From: Gammaproteobacteria bacterium
Lineage (GTDB): Bacteria > Pseudomonadota > Gammaproteobacteria > Pseudomonadales > UBA5518
Assembly (NCBI GenBank): GCA_016705365.1
Contig: JADIYI010000009.1
Span: 248,001-312,000, forward strand
Direction of reading: 5' to 3'
Length of the DNA: 64,000 nucleotides
The position numbers and the translations under genes are program-made. This document shows positions 9,512 through 18,805 of the stretch, piece by piece (the first letter of the stretch is position 1; each line of letters opens with the position of its first letter). Below the pieces are notes generated by a model. That model saw only the letters and a list, made by a program, of their open reading frames with translations, searched no databases and was not told the DNA's origin.

Positions 9512-9696
9512 GCAATTCTCCTCAATGTATCGTCGGGAGCTACCAAAGCCGGCGACCGCCTTGCAGCTCGATCGCCGACCGTGCGCTCATGGTGCCATCG
9601 GCAGCGGATTGTAATCCAGCGGGCGGCAAACCATGGGCAAGTACCCCGGTTTGCGGCAATTCGGCATCTGCGTGTCATCAGGGCAGACGGCGCAGC

Positions 9697-9726
9697 TTGA
9701 CATGGTCAAGCCACGGGCCATATCAT
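9697..9726 (+). promoter_or_regulatory. Sigma70-type promoter for the TauD-like gene
   Basis: TTGACA (9697-9702, exact -35 consensus) is followed after 18 bp by TATCAT (9721-9726) as a -10 element. The pair points at the TauD-like gene, whose ATG lies 107 bp further on. It is the best consensus promoter match I noticed in the window. Confidence 0.65.
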
Positions 9727-9753
9727 AAAACCACGCTCCTACGTTGTTTTATG
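9724..9753. promoter_or_regulatory. Inverted repeat over the TauD-like promoter, candidate operator
   Basis: CATAAAAC (9724-9731) and GTTTTATG (9746-9753) are perfect 8-bp inverted half-sites separated by 14 bp. The site overlaps the -10 hexamer and the expected transcription start, where a repressor would block initiation. No dedicated regulator gene is adjacent, so the binding protein is unknown. Confidence 0.5.
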
Positions 9754-9833
9754 CTAACCGCGCAGGAGTCGACTGCCGCAGCTGTATCAGGCAGATGGCG
9801 TGATCGATTCACTGTAAATCGCGAGGTCCCGAC

Positions 9834-10880
9834 ATGAACGCTCCCCAATTGGCCAAGATTGATCATCCCGCCTCATGGACGGCCCGATCCCTGACCGAAC
9901 AGTCGGCGAAATGGGCCTATCAGCTGAGTCCGGAAGACGTGGCCGAACTCGACCAGGGTCTGCAGCAGGTGAAGTCCCTGGGACTGGTGGTTCCGAATTT
10001 CGGCACCAAAGAATTTCCGATGCCGAAGCTGGCGGCAAAGCTTGCCTCATTCAAGGAGGGGTTGTGCACGGGAATCGGCCTTCTTTATATCAAGGGGCTG
10101 CCCATCTCCCGGTACACCAAGGACCAGGCGAGCGCGATCTTCTGGGGCATCGGCAGCCATATCGGGATACCGTGGCCACAGAATGTCCGCGGACATCTGC
10201 TGGGCGATATCCGCGACGAGGGGCGCACGCTGGATGATCCGATGGCACGCGGATACCAGACGACCGCGGATCTCGACATGCACACCGACGGCGCCGATAT
10301 CGTTGCCCTGCTGTGCCTGAAACAGGCTCCGCAGGGCGGAGAAAACCAGCTTTGCAGTGCACTCTCTGCTTTCAACAAGCTGGTCGATACCGATCCCGCG
10401 GCGGCACAGCATCTGCTCGACACCCCCTGGTGCATCGACTGGCGCGGCGAGGAACCGCCCGGCAAGCCGCCTTATCACAAGGCGCCGCTGCTGACCCGGG
10501 TCGGCGACGTCATCACCTGTTTCGACCTGATCCCCTACGTCCACAGCGCCCAGCGCTTCGAGGAGGTGCCACGATTGACGGAACGTGACCGTTCCGCCCT
10601 CGCGGCATTCGAGAAAGCCATCTGGGACGATGAACTGGTGGTGCGCCTGCGCCAGGAACCCGGCGACATGGTGTTTATCAACAACCACTATCACGTGCAC
10701 GCGCGCAGCACGTTCAAGGATTTGGAAGATCCGGCGGAAAAGCGCCATCTGCGTCGGCTGTGGCTGGAAACCGATGCGTGGGCCGCCCAGCGTCCTGTCG
10801 CGATGAGCACCTTCCTGCACGCCGCCCGCTCTTTCTGGGAAAAGCCCGGGTCAAGCGTCCAGATGTGGGACCATATGTAG
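9834..10880 (+). CDS. TauD/TfdA-family Fe(II)/2-oxoglutarate dioxygenase
   Basis: The 348-residue product has the facial-triad motif H150-T-D152 (in LDMHTDGAD) and a distal His289 in HVHARSTF. A cluster of arginines just after (RHLRRLW) is placed to hold the 2-oxoglutarate carboxylate. GLLYIKGLP and the central GGENQLCS segment also fit the family. These enzymes hydroxylate or desaturate small molecules using O2 and 2-oxoglutarate; the substrate cannot be inferred. The gene stands alone behind its own promoter and palindrome, so it may be induced by a specific compound. It is convergent with the rhodanese gene. Confidence 0.85.
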   Translation: MNAPQLAKIDHPASWTARSLTEQSAKWAYQLSPEDVAELDQGLQQVKSLGLVVPNFGTKEFPMPKLAAKLASFKEGLCTGIGLLYIKGLPISRYTKDQASAIFWGIGSHIGIPWPQNVRGHLLGDIRDEGRTLDDPMARGYQTTADLDMHTDGADIVALLCLKQAPQGGENQLCSALSAFNKLVDTDPAAAQHLLDTPWCIDWRGEEPPGKPPYHKAPLLTRVGDVITCFDLIPYVHSAQRFEEVPRLTERDRSALAAFEKAIWDDELVVRLRQEPGDMVFINNHYHVHARSTFKDLEDPAEKRHLRRLWLETDAWAAQRPVAMSTFLHAARSFWEKPGSSVQMWDHM

Positions 10881-10942
10881 CCGGGGCTCGGCGCGGCAAA
10901 TACGCCAGGGACTGGCGGTTTGCCGGCCAGGCGCGTCAGGCT

Positions 10943-11350
10943 TCAGCGCACCTGCTGCGGCTCGTGACTGGCGACCGGCGCACCGGATTCCTTCCAGGCC
11001 CTGAAGCCACCCTCGAAATGCGCGATGCGCGGCAGTCCCATATCGCCGAGTACCGCGGCGGCCAGTGAGGAGCGCCACGCGGACTGGCAATAAAGTATCA
11101 GTTCCTTGCCGGAACCGAAGACCTCCTTGTAATACGGGCTCTCCGGGTCGGCCCAGAATTCGAGCATTCCGCGCGGCGCATGAAAAGCGTCGGGGACCAT
11201 TCCCTCGCGCTCGAGCTCACGCACATCGCGGATATCCACGAACAGCACATCGGGGTCGCCGAATTTGAGCCTTGCCTCCTCGAGCGACAGGGTGCGGATC
11301 CTTGCGCGCGCTTCCTCGATCAGTTTCTTGTAACCCTTGGTCAGTTGCAT
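10943..11350 (-). CDS. Rhodanese-like domain protein
   Basis: The start at 11350 has AAGGA about 8 nt upstream and gives a 135-residue single-domain protein. It has the rhodanese fold markers DVLFVDIRDVRELEREG near residue 35 and a GGFRAWKESGAPV C-terminal segment. The active-site loop begins with Cys in YCQSAWRSS, so sulfurtransferase activity is plausible. There is no signal peptide, so it should act in the cytoplasm. It is divergent from the ABC-F gene and convergent with the dioxygenase gene. Its sulfur donor and acceptor are unknown. Confidence 0.88.
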   Translation of the reverse strand: MQLTKGYKKLIEEARARIRTLSLEEARLKFGDPDVLFVDIRDVRELEREGMVPDAFHAPRGMLEFWADPESPYYKEVFGSGKELILYCQSAWRSSLAAAVLGDMGLPRIAHFEGGFRAWKESGAPVASHEPQQVR

Positions 11351-11506
11351 GGCATATTCCTTGGGCCGGCAAGGCATCAGAACAAATTCAACGCAGAGTA
11401 TTCCGTAGCGCCATATCATCCGTCAAACCGTGTTCGACGCTACCTGCGGGCGGCGATCCGCGGTCCGGCGGGCGCGAATATGCGGCAGTTGTTGCACTGT
11501 TTGCAA

Positions 11507-11534
11507 TTGAGAATTCCGCGGCAGCCATTACACT
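11507..11534 (+). promoter_or_regulatory. Candidate promoter for the ABC-F gene
   Basis: TTGAGA (11507-11512) and TACACT (11529-11534) are separated by 16 bp and end 50 bp before the GTG start chosen for the ABC-F gene. The position agrees with that start rather than with in-frame codons further upstream. Confidence 0.42.
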
Positions 11535-11584
11535 GGCGCCCCTCGCGGAGCGCTCTTGCGCCGTCTTCACTGTGGATTTCCTTC

Positions 11585-13171
11585 GTGATCGCTACCAGCA
11601 ACCTCACCATCCAGTTCGGGGCCCGGCCCCTGTTTGAAAACGTGTCGGTGAAATTCGGCAACGGCAACCGCTATGGCCTGATCGGCGCCAACGGCTGCGG
11701 CAAATCCACCTTCATGAAGATCCTCGGCGGCGATCTCGAACCGAGCTCCGGCAACGTGATGCGCCCGGTCGACATGCGTCTGGGCAAGCTGCGCCAGGAC
11801 CAGTTCGCTCATGAAGACCAGCGCGTCATCGATGTGGTGATCATGGGACACGAGGAGCTGTGGCAGGTCCGGTCCGAGCGCGAGCGCATCTACGCTCTCC
11901 CCGCGATGAGCGAGGAAGAAGGCATGGCGGTTGCCGAGCTGGAGGTACGGTTCGCCGAACTCGACGGCTACACCGCGGAATCGCGCGCCGGGGAATTGCT
12001 GCTCGGGCTCGGCATCGCGGTGGAACAGCACGCGGGGCCGATGAGCGCGGTGGCGCCCGGCTGGAAGCTGCGCGTGCTGCTGGCGCAGACCCTGTTCGCG
12101 GACCCCGATGTGCTGCTGCTCGACGAGCCCACCAACCATCTCGACATCGACACCATCCGCTGGCTCGAAGGCATGCTGAAGGCGCGCAGCAGCACCATGG
12201 TGATCATCTCCCACGACCGTCATTTCCTGAACAGCGTGTGCACGCACATGGCGGATCTCGATTATGGCGCGCTGAAAGTCTATCCGGGCAACTGGGATGC
12301 CTACATGCGCGCCTCCACCCAGGCGCGCGAGTTGGTGCAGAACGAGAATGCGAAAAAGAAGGCGCAGATTGCCGATCTGCAGAGCTTCGTGAGCCGTTTT
12401 TCCGCCAATGCCTCGAAAGCCAGGCAGGCGACATCACGCGCGCGCCAGATCGAGAAGATCGAGCTCGTCGACATCGTGCCCTCGAGCCGCCAGAGCCCTT
12501 TCATCCGCTTCGACCAGAAGCAGAAACTGCACCGCCAGGCGGTCACGCTGCGCGCTGCGGGCAAGGGCTTTGGTGCAGCGCCATTGTTCGAGAGCTTCAG
12601 CATCCAGGTGGAAGCCGGCGAGCGCATCGCGATCATCGGTCCCAACGGGGCCGGCAAGACCACGCTGCTGCGCTGCCTGATGAACGAACTCGCGCTCGAC
12701 GCCGGCGAACTGAAATGGGCGGAACAGGCCGATATCGGTTACTTCGCGCAGGAGCATGCCGCGGATTTTGCCGAAGACCTGAACCTGTTCGAGTGGATGA
12801 AGCAGTGGACCAAGGGTGACGAGCAACTGGTGCGCGGCACTCTCGGGCGCATGCTGTTCACCCAGGACGAGATCACCAAGTCGGTGAAGGTGATTTCCGG
12901 TGGCGAGCAGGCGCGCATGCTGTTCGGACGGCTGATACTGCAGCGCGGCAACGTGATGGTGCTCGACGAACCCACCAATCACCTTGACATGGAATCGATC
13001 GAGGCGCTGAACCTCGCCCTGGAAAACTATCCGGGCACGCTGATATTCGTGAGCCACGACCGCGAGTTCGTGTCCTCGCTGGCCAACCGCATCCTGGATT
13101 TCAGGCCCTCGGGCATCGTCGATTTCAGCGGCAGCTACGACGAGTACCTGCGCAGCCAGGCGCTGGAATGA
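11585..13171 (+). CDS. ybiT: ABC-F family ATPase, YbiT subfamily
   Basis: From GTG 11585 the product is 528 residues, as long as E. coli YbiT, and I recognise close similarity along its whole length. It has two nucleotide-binding domains and no membrane domain. The Walker A motifs are GANGCGKST near residue 35 and GPNGAGKTT near 355. Walker B segments read LLLDEPTNHLD and MVLDEPTNHLD, and the linker contains the conserved SFVSRFSANASKARQ. ABC-F proteins act on the ribosome, and YbiT is thought to help translation at difficult sequences. The frame is open upstream, but the YbiT-like sequence starts at VIATSNLTIQFG. Confidence 0.93.
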   Translation: MIATSNLTIQFGARPLFENVSVKFGNGNRYGLIGANGCGKSTFMKILGGDLEPSSGNVMRPVDMRLGKLRQDQFAHEDQRVIDVVIMGHEELWQVRSERERIYALPAMSEEEGMAVAELEVRFAELDGYTAESRAGELLLGLGIAVEQHAGPMSAVAPGWKLRVLLAQTLFADPDVLLLDEPTNHLDIDTIRWLEGMLKARSSTMVIISHDRHFLNSVCTHMADLDYGALKVYPGNWDAYMRASTQARELVQNENAKKKAQIADLQSFVSRFSANASKARQATSRARQIEKIELVDIVPSSRQSPFIRFDQKQKLHRQAVTLRAAGKGFGAAPLFESFSIQVEAGERIAIIGPNGAGKTTLLRCLMNELALDAGELKWAEQADIGYFAQEHAADFAEDLNLFEWMKQWTKGDEQLVRGTLGRMLFTQDEITKSVKVISGGEQARMLFGRLILQRGNVMVLDEPTNHLDMESIEALNLALENYPGTLIFVSHDREFVSSLANRILDFRPSGIVDFSGSYDEYLRSQALE

Positions 13172-13195
13172 GCGGGCGCTGAAGCGCGTGGGACG

Positions 13196-15418
13196 CTACC
13201 CGCTGGCGGCCCAGCCCTTCATCAGCGGCAACTCGCGCAGGCGGCGGCCCGAGGCGGCGAACAGCGCCGCTGCCAGCGCCGGGGCGATGGTCGGCGTCGG
13301 TGGCTCGCCGATGCCGCTCGGCGGCTCTTCGCTCGCCACGATGTGTGCTTCGATAACGGGCGGCGCCTCGGTGATGCGCAGTATGCGGTAATCGCCGAAG
13401 TTGCTTTGCTCCACGCGCCCCTCGCGCACGCTGAGTTCGCCGAACAGCGCGAGCCCGAGACCGAAGATCGTTGCGCCCTCGACCTGCGCCCGCACACCGT
13501 CGGGATTCACCACCCTTCCGCAATCGAGCGCGGTATCGACGCGCACCACCCGCGGCGTGCCGTCGGCCTGCAGCGCGACTTCGACGATCGTCGCAACATA
13601 GCTGTAGAAACTGTTGTGCGCCGCAAAGCCCCGGAAATGACCGGCCGGCAATGGCGCACCCCAGTTCACGCGCGCCGCGAGGTGCTCGATCACGCGCCGG
13701 TAGCGGCCGCTGTCGACGGTCGTCCCGTTGGAACTGGCAAGCGGATCGGGGTCCTCGTTGGGTGCTGCAAACTGGCGGTCGGGGCCCAGCAGCGCGATGC
13801 GATAGGCGAGCGGATCGACTCCCGCCGCGGCCGCCATTTCATCGATGAAACCGTTCAGCGCGAACGCCTGCCACACATTGCACACCGAGCGCAGCCAGCC
13901 GATACGGATAGGGACGGGTGCCTGGCAGGCCTCGATGCCGAGGTGGGGCACGGCGAACGGCAGATTGCTCAGCCCCATGCCGATCTCCCAGGGCTGCGGA
14001 TGATCGATGCCCTTCTCGAACAACCAGTCGATCGAAGGGTAGGCCGCACGAATCAACCACGCCCGCGGCAGGCCATCGGCGCCAAGACGTGCGCGCATGA
14101 ACTGCACTGCCTCGGCGTGGAAATAGCAGTTGCGGATGTCCTCCTCACGGGTCCAGAACAGCTTCACCGGAGCGCCCACCCGGCTCGAGACCTCGACCGC
14201 CTCGAGCACGAAATCGGTCTGCGACTTGCGCCCGAACGCGCCACCGAGCAGGGTGACATTGATGGTGACTCCGGCCGGCGGGATGCGCAGCCATTCCGCG
14301 ACCAGCCGGCGCGTCGCGCGCGGATCCTGCACCGGCGCCCAGATCTCGCAGCGCCCGTCGTGCACCCAGGCAACCGCTACCGGCGGCTCCATCGGGGCAT
14401 GCGCCAGCATCGGCGTTTCGTAGCTTGCCTCGACCAGCGTACCTTCGCCCTCGAGTTCCGCCATCACCTCACCGCGCAGCAACCGGCTCCTGCCGGGCCG
14501 GGTGAGACTGTCGCGCAGCTGCGCGCGATAGCTCGCCGTCTCGTAGCCGGCATTGTCGCCGGACAGCCATTCGATCGCGAGCGCCTCGCGCCCTTTCAGG
14601 GCCGCCCAGCTGCTGTCGGCGACCACCGCGATACCTTCTTCCGGACGGAACTCGCGCGGATGCGCGGAAAAGGGAATGCTGCAGGTGGCTCGGACGCCGG
14701 GGACCGCCAGCGCAGCCGTGTCGTCGACCTGGCGGATGCGTGCATCGAACACCGGTGCGCGCGCCACGCAGGCGTATTTCATGCCGGGCAGGCGCACATC
14801 GAAGCCATAGATCGCGGTACCGGTGACGATCGCCGGGGCATCGAGGCCACGCGCACTGTGCCCGATATAGCGGAAATCGCACGGATCCTTCAGCGCCGGG
14901 TTCCTCGGTACCTCGAGCTTCGCAGCGCGTGACAGCAATTGCGCATACTCGAAGCGCCGCCCGCTCGCGGCATGCTCGACACCGTGATCGAACGCGCGAC
15001 ACTCGGCAGGCGACACACTCCACCACTGCGCCGCCGCCTGCACCAGCATCTCGCGCGCGGCGGCACCTGCCTCGCGCAGCGGCTGGAACATCAGGCGCAC
15101 GCTTTTCGATCCATCCGTATTCTGGTCGCCGTATTTCGCATCGCCCACCGCCTGCAGCAGCGTGACCCGGGCAAGATCCGCCTCCAGTTCATCGGCCACG
15201 ATACGCGGCAGCGCGGTGCGTACACCCTGCCCCATTTCGCTGCGGCTCACCGTGATCTGCACGCTGCCATCGGGGCTGAAGGCCACGAACAGGTTGGGCT
15301 CGAAGTTCACCTCGTCGGCGCCCGCGCGTGGTGCAATCCGCGCGCCGAGCACCCACGCCGCCGACACCCCGCCGCTCGCACGTAGAAACGCGCGGCGGGA
15401 AATCCGGCGCACGTTCAT
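13196..15418 (-). CDS. Molybdenum hydroxylase large subunit (isoquinoline 1-oxidoreductase beta / aldehyde dehydrogenase type)
   Basis: The start at 15418 gives 740 residues and opens a twin-arginine signal (SRRAFLRASGG), so the folded cofactor-loaded enzyme is probably exported. Family marks include SRSEMGQGVRTALPRIVADEL near residue 60, TLLGGAFGRKSQTDF in the middle, and the C-terminal GIGEPPTPTIAPAL holding the catalytic Glu that faces molybdenum. The partner iron-sulfur subunit is encoded just upstream with an ATGA overlap. Together they would hydroxylate an N-heterocycle or oxidise an aldehyde, passing electrons through the Fe-S subunit. The substrate is unknown. It converges with the ABC-F gene, leaving only 24 bp between the stops. 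Confidence 0.88.
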   Translation of the reverse strand: MNVRRISRRAFLRASGGVSAAWVLGARIAPRAGADEVNFEPNLFVAFSPDGSVQITVSRSEMGQGVRTALPRIVADELEADLARVTLLQAVGDAKYGDQNTDGSKSVRLMFQPLREAGAAAREMLVQAAAQWWSVSPAECRAFDHGVEHAASGRRFEYAQLLSRAAKLEVPRNPALKDPCDFRYIGHSARGLDAPAIVTGTAIYGFDVRLPGMKYACVARAPVFDARIRQVDDTAALAVPGVRATCSIPFSAHPREFRPEEGIAVVADSSWAALKGREALAIEWLSGDNAGYETASYRAQLRDSLTRPGRSRLLRGEVMAELEGEGTLVEASYETPMLAHAPMEPPVAVAWVHDGRCEIWAPVQDPRATRRLVAEWLRIPPAGVTINVTLLGGAFGRKSQTDFVLEAVEVSSRVGAPVKLFWTREEDIRNCYFHAEAVQFMRARLGADGLPRAWLIRAAYPSIDWLFEKGIDHPQPWEIGMGLSNLPFAVPHLGIEACQAPVPIRIGWLRSVCNVWQAFALNGFIDEMAAAAGVDPLAYRIALLGPDRQFAAPNEDPDPLASSNGTTVDSGRYRRVIEHLAARVNWGAPLPAGHFRGFAAHNSFYSYVATIVEVALQADGTPRVVRVDTALDCGRVVNPDGVRAQVEGATIFGLGLALFGELSVREGRVEQSNFGDYRILRITEAPPVIEAHIVASEEPPSGIGEPPTPTIAPALAAALFAASGRRLRELPLMKGWAASG

Positions 15419-15879
15419 GCCGGTTTCCTCGCGGCGGCGGCTGCGGCACTCACCGCGGCGCGGATGCGCAGGTAGGTACCGCAGCGGCACAGATTGCCCG
15501 CCATCGCGGCGTCGATCGCTGCATCGTCGGGATCGGGGTTCTTCGCCAGCAGCGCGACGGCGCTCATCAACTGCCCCGCCTGGCAGTAACCGCATTGCGG
15601 GACGTTGTGCTCGATCCAGGCCTGTTGCACGGCGTGAAGGCCGTCGACCGCCAGCCCTTCGATCGTGAGCACCGTCTTGCCCCCCAGCGAACCGATTGGC
15701 GTCAGGCAGGCACGCGCGGGCTCGCCGTCGATATGCACCGTACAGGCACCGCAGGCGCCGATGCCACAACCGTACTTGGTGCCGGTGAGACCCGCGCTGT
15801 CGCGCAACCACCACAGCAGCGGCATCCCGGGGTCCGCAGCGGCGGTAACCGGTTCGGCGTTGACCGTGAACTCGATCAT
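15415..15879 (-). CDS. Molybdenum hydroxylase small 2Fe-2S subunit (IorA type)
   Basis: The start at 15879 gives a 154-residue protein of the usual size. Two [2Fe-2S] sites are visible. The plant-ferredoxin-type site is CGIGACGAC plus a following Cys near residue 60. The helical-domain site is CGYCQAG near residue 100 with CRCGTY near 138. It transfers electrons from the large subunit to an acceptor, in this family often a cytochrome. It is the first gene of the two-gene operon and overlaps the large-subunit start by 4 bp. No FAD subunit is encoded nearby, matching the two-subunit IorAB arrangement. Confidence 0.9.
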   Translation of the reverse strand: MIEFTVNAEPVTAAADPGMPLLWWLRDSAGLTGTKYGCGIGACGACTVHIDGEPARACLTPIGSLGGKTVLTIEGLAVDGLHAVQQAWIEHNVPQCGYCQAGQLMSAVALLAKNPDPDDAAIDAAMAGNLCRCGTYLRIRAAVSAAAAAARKPA

Positions 15880-16084
15880 TCCATGGGCCTCGCAGGGTGT
15901 CGGATCCAGCATATCGCATTTTGCCGCGGGCCCGCTCGCAGCCACGGGACGGTCCTGACAGGCGCGCACACCGCCCAAGCGTTGCCGTTTTGTGTTCGTA
16001 TCCCCGATTGGTTAGGCTTGGCTCACGCCGGGTCGCTTCTCGCAAATTCTCCGCGCAGGCGTTCAACCCAACCGGAGACCCGGG

Positions 16085-16708
16085 ATGCACGAAGAGATCC
16101 ACAAGCTGATCGCACAGATCGGCGAACTCGAATCACAGCTGCGCGAACGGCTGCATCAGCAGCAAACCCGCGATCCGTACCACGCGGACGGCAAGCGCAT
16201 CCGCTTCACCTCAACGGTGCGCAAACAGCATCGTGGCATGCGCATACACCTGCTGCGCTGGCTGGCACAAAGCGAGTGGCGCAACGTCGTCTCGGCGCCA
16301 TTCATCTTCGCGCTGTTCATCCCGTTTGCGCTGCTCGACCTGTTCCTTGCGCTGTACCTGGCAACCTGCTTTCCGCTTTATCGCCTGAAGCGCCCGCGAC
16401 GATCCGATTTCATCGTCATCGATCATCAGCACCTGGACTACCTGAACAGCATGCAGCGCCTGAACTGCGTCTACTGCAGCTACGTTACCGGGCTGATCGC
16501 CTACGCTCGCGAGATCGCCTCTGTCACGGAGCAGTACTGGTGCCCGATCAAGCACGCGGGCAAGATCATCGGAACCCATGCCCGCTACGCAAAATACCTC
16601 GATTACGGCGAAACCGAAAACATCGTGGTCAAGGTGCGTGACCTGCGCGAGGAGTTGCGTGACCCGCCCGTCGAAGACAGTTCCGGGACCCCGCCTGGCG
16701 CTGCCTGA
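16085..16708 (+). CDS. Membrane protein of unknown function with Cys/His cluster
   Basis: This 207-residue protein has a GGAG ribosome site 9 nt before the ATG. Residues 1-30 are helical and charged, and residues 70-100 form one or two hydrophobic spans (FIFALFIPFALLDLFLAL). The rest appears cytoplasmic. A C128-x-x-C131 pair and a C143-P-I-K-H147 motif follow the spans and could bind a metal or a cluster. I recall similar proteins being annotated only as hypothetical, and I cannot assign a function. The gene is divergent from the molybdenum hydroxylase operon across 205 bp, so a link with metal handling is possible but speculative. Confidence 0.7.
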   Translation: MHEEIHKLIAQIGELESQLRERLHQQQTRDPYHADGKRIRFTSTVRKQHRGMRIHLLRWLAQSEWRNVVSAPFIFALFIPFALLDLFLALYLATCFPLYRLKRPRRSDFIVIDHQHLDYLNSMQRLNCVYCSYVTGLIAYAREIASVTEQYWCPIKHAGKIIGTHARYAKYLDYGETENIVVKVRDLREELRDPPVEDSSGTPPGAA

Positions 16709-17044
16709 CCGTACTCAAAACGCGCACCCGACCCGCATCTCGTCATCGGTGGCCTTGCGGATCAGATCGAGACCGGTGCAATCGCCAATGGCGTGAAGTT
16801 CCGCGACTTGGACATGCAAGTCCTCGACCCCTGATGCCCGGCGCCTGTGCGTCAACGCATAATCGGTGCCATGACATCCGATTCGTCAGTTGCATGCTGC
16901 CTATGCGGGGCGACGAGAACAGGTGCAGTCAGTCCGCCATCACGGAGTTTCCCGGTTGCAGATTTACGGCAGCGAACGACAATATCTTATGTTTGCGGAT
17001 CGAGGCCGCATTTTCTCGCCGCCATTCGCGAATGGAGTTGGCCG
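16709..17044. other. Intergenic region with a possible gene remnant
   Basis: About 336 bp separate the unknown membrane protein from the amidohydrolase. The frame continuing from the upstream stop stays open to a TGA at 16831-16833 and encodes a protein-like tail including VIGGLADQIETGAIANG. This might be the end of a decayed gene. I do not recognise the family, and no start or ribosome site is visible. The remainder holds nothing identifiable before the ribosome site of the next gene. Confidence 0.3.
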
Positions 17045-18805
17045 ATGCACAAACCGAAACCGATACCCGCCCGGATGCTCGCAACCGTGCTGCTCGCGCT
17101 GCTGCCCGCCGGCTGCGTGGGCATGCCGCAGCAACCTGCAGCCGATCGGGTGTTCCTGAACGGCGCCGTCTACACCGTGAATCCGGCGCAACCATGGGCC
17201 GAGGCCGTGGCAATTCGCGCCGGCGCGATCGTGTATGTCGGGGACGATGCGGGGGCGCAGTCGCTGATCGATACCCGCACCGTGGTGAGCGATCTGCGCG
17301 GGCGCATGCTGCTGCCGGGATTTCACGACGGACACGCCCATGTGCTGGCCGGCGGAATGTCCCTGTCGAGTTGCGACCTGGAGGACCGCCGCGATCACGA
17401 GTGGATCCGCGCGCGGCTGGCACAATGCAGCCACAGCGATCGCTTCGCCGCGGACGGCTGGATCACCGGCGCGCATTGGGCACTGGCCGCCTTTGCCGAC
17501 GGCAGCCCGCCAAAGGCCTGGCTGGATGAGAGTTTCGGTTCGCGCCCGGCGTACTTCGTCGACAGCTTTTCACACTCCGCGTGGGTCAACACCCGGGCCC
17601 TGGAACTTGCCGGAATCGACCGCGACACCCCGAACCCGCCACATGGCGTGATCGAGCGCGATCCGCTCAGCGGCCAGGCCACCGGCGTGCTGCGCGATGC
17701 CGCGATGGAACTGGTAGCGCGCCATGTGCCGGAACCGGGCGCCGCGGAGCTCGCCGCCAGCGTTGCCGCCGGAGTGCAACAGGCCAACAGTTTCGGGATC
17801 ACGGCATTTGTCGAACCGGGGCTCACGCGCGAATACCTCGTCCCCTACGTGAACGCCGACCGGGCCGGAACGCTGAACGCCCGGGTCACGGCATCGTTGT
17901 CGCCGATCGGCTGGGATTCGGGGCGCTTCGGTCCCGAGATCTTCGAGCTGCTCGCCGAACGCGGGAATTTCCGCGGCCCGCGCCTGAACGTCGACTCGGT
18001 GAAGGTCTATATCGATGGCGTGATGGAAACCGGCACCTCGCACCTGCTGGAGCCATACAGCGATGGCAGCAACTTCGAACCGTTCTACAGCACGGCGGAA
18101 CTCAACGAGCTGTATCCCCGGCTCGACGCGCTCGGGGTGCAGATCCACACCCATGCCATCGGCGACGGCGCGATCCGCATGGCGCTGGATGCCTACGCGC
18201 AGGCACGAAAGCTGAACCCCTCGAGCGACAACCGCCACCAGATCGTGCACCTGCAACTCATCGACGAGACCGACATCCCGCGCTTTGCCGAGCTCGACGT
18301 GGCGGCGGATTTCCAGTCCCTGTGGGCCTACCCGGATGACTACTTCGACATGGCGCTGCCGCTGCTCGGCGCGCCGCGCGTGAACCGCTACTACCCGATC
18401 GCCAGCGTGCAGCGCAGCGGCGGGCGCATCGTCGGTGGCAGCGACTGGGACGTGTCCTCGCTGAACCCGCTGGATGCCATCGAGACCGCCGTGCGGCGCC
18501 AGGATCCGTTCACGGCCGATGGACCGGTGCTGCAGGCAAGCGAGCGCGTGGACCTGGCCACCATGATCGAGGCCTACACGCGCAATGCGGCCTGGGTGAT
18601 GCGGCTCGACACGCTGAGCGGATCCGTGGAGGTCGGCAAGCGCGCGGACCTGATCGTGCTCGATCGCAACCTGTTCGCGATTCCTGCCACGGAAATCAAC
18701 CAGGCGCGGGTGCTGCTGACACTGCTCGACGGAGTGGAGATGTACCGCGCCGCGATGGAGACGCGGGGCGACCTTTCCTCTCTGCACGGGGACGGCGATC
18801 GATGA
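17045..18805 (+). CDS. YtcJ-type amidohydrolase lipoprotein
   Basis: The ATG at 17045 follows a GGAG about 9 nt upstream and opens a lipoprotein signal ending LLPAGC, giving 586 residues. The amidohydrolase_3 core starts VFLNGAVYTVNPAQPWAEAVA. The metal-site motif reads LLPGFHDGHAHV near residue 100, later conserved histidines lie in HTHAIGDGA, and the closing segment SVEVGKRADLIVLDRNLF is typical. YtcJ-like enzymes are presumed metal-dependent amide hydrolases with mostly unknown substrates. Anchoring in the envelope suggests it acts on imported compounds. A second protein of the same type is encoded at 55.3-57.3 kb. The next gene, an acyl-CoA ligase, starts 78 bp downstream. Confidence 0.87.
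   Translation: MHKPKPIPARMLATVLLALLPAGCVGMPQQPAADRVFLNGAVYTVNPAQPWAEAVAIRAGAIVYVGDDAGAQSLIDTRTVVSDLRGRMLLPGFHDGHAHVLAGGMSLSSCDLEDRRDHEWIRARLAQCSHSDRFAADGWITGAHWALAAFADGSPPKAWLDESFGSRPAYFVDSFSHSAWVNTRALELAGIDRDTPNPPHGVIERDPLSGQATGVLRDAAMELVARHVPEPGAAELAASVAAGVQQANSFGITAFVEPGLTREYLVPYVNADRAGTLNARVTASLSPIGWDSGRFGPEIFELLAERGNFRGPRLNVDSVKVYIDGVMETGTSHLLEPYSDGSNFEPFYSTAELNELYPRLDALGVQIHTHAIGDGAIRMALDAYAQARKLNPSSDNRHQIVHLQLIDETDIPRFAELDVAADFQSLWAYPDDYFDMALPLLGAPRVNRYYPIASVQRSGGRIVGGSDWDVSSLNPLDAIETAVRRQDPFTADGPVLQASERVDLATMIEAYTRNAAWVMRLDTLSGSVEVGKRADLIVLDRNLFAIPATEINQARVLLTLLDGVEMYRAAMETRGDLSSLHGDGDR

Larger units (their letters stand above)
9512..9833. other. Divergent intergenic region between lemA and the TauD-like gene
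   Basis: This 322-bp stretch holds no convincing gene. The half next to the TauD-like gene contains a good sigma70-type promoter and an overlapping inverted repeat, listed separately. The half next to lemA shows nothing recognisable apart from the lemA ribosome-binding site. Confidence 0.6.
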
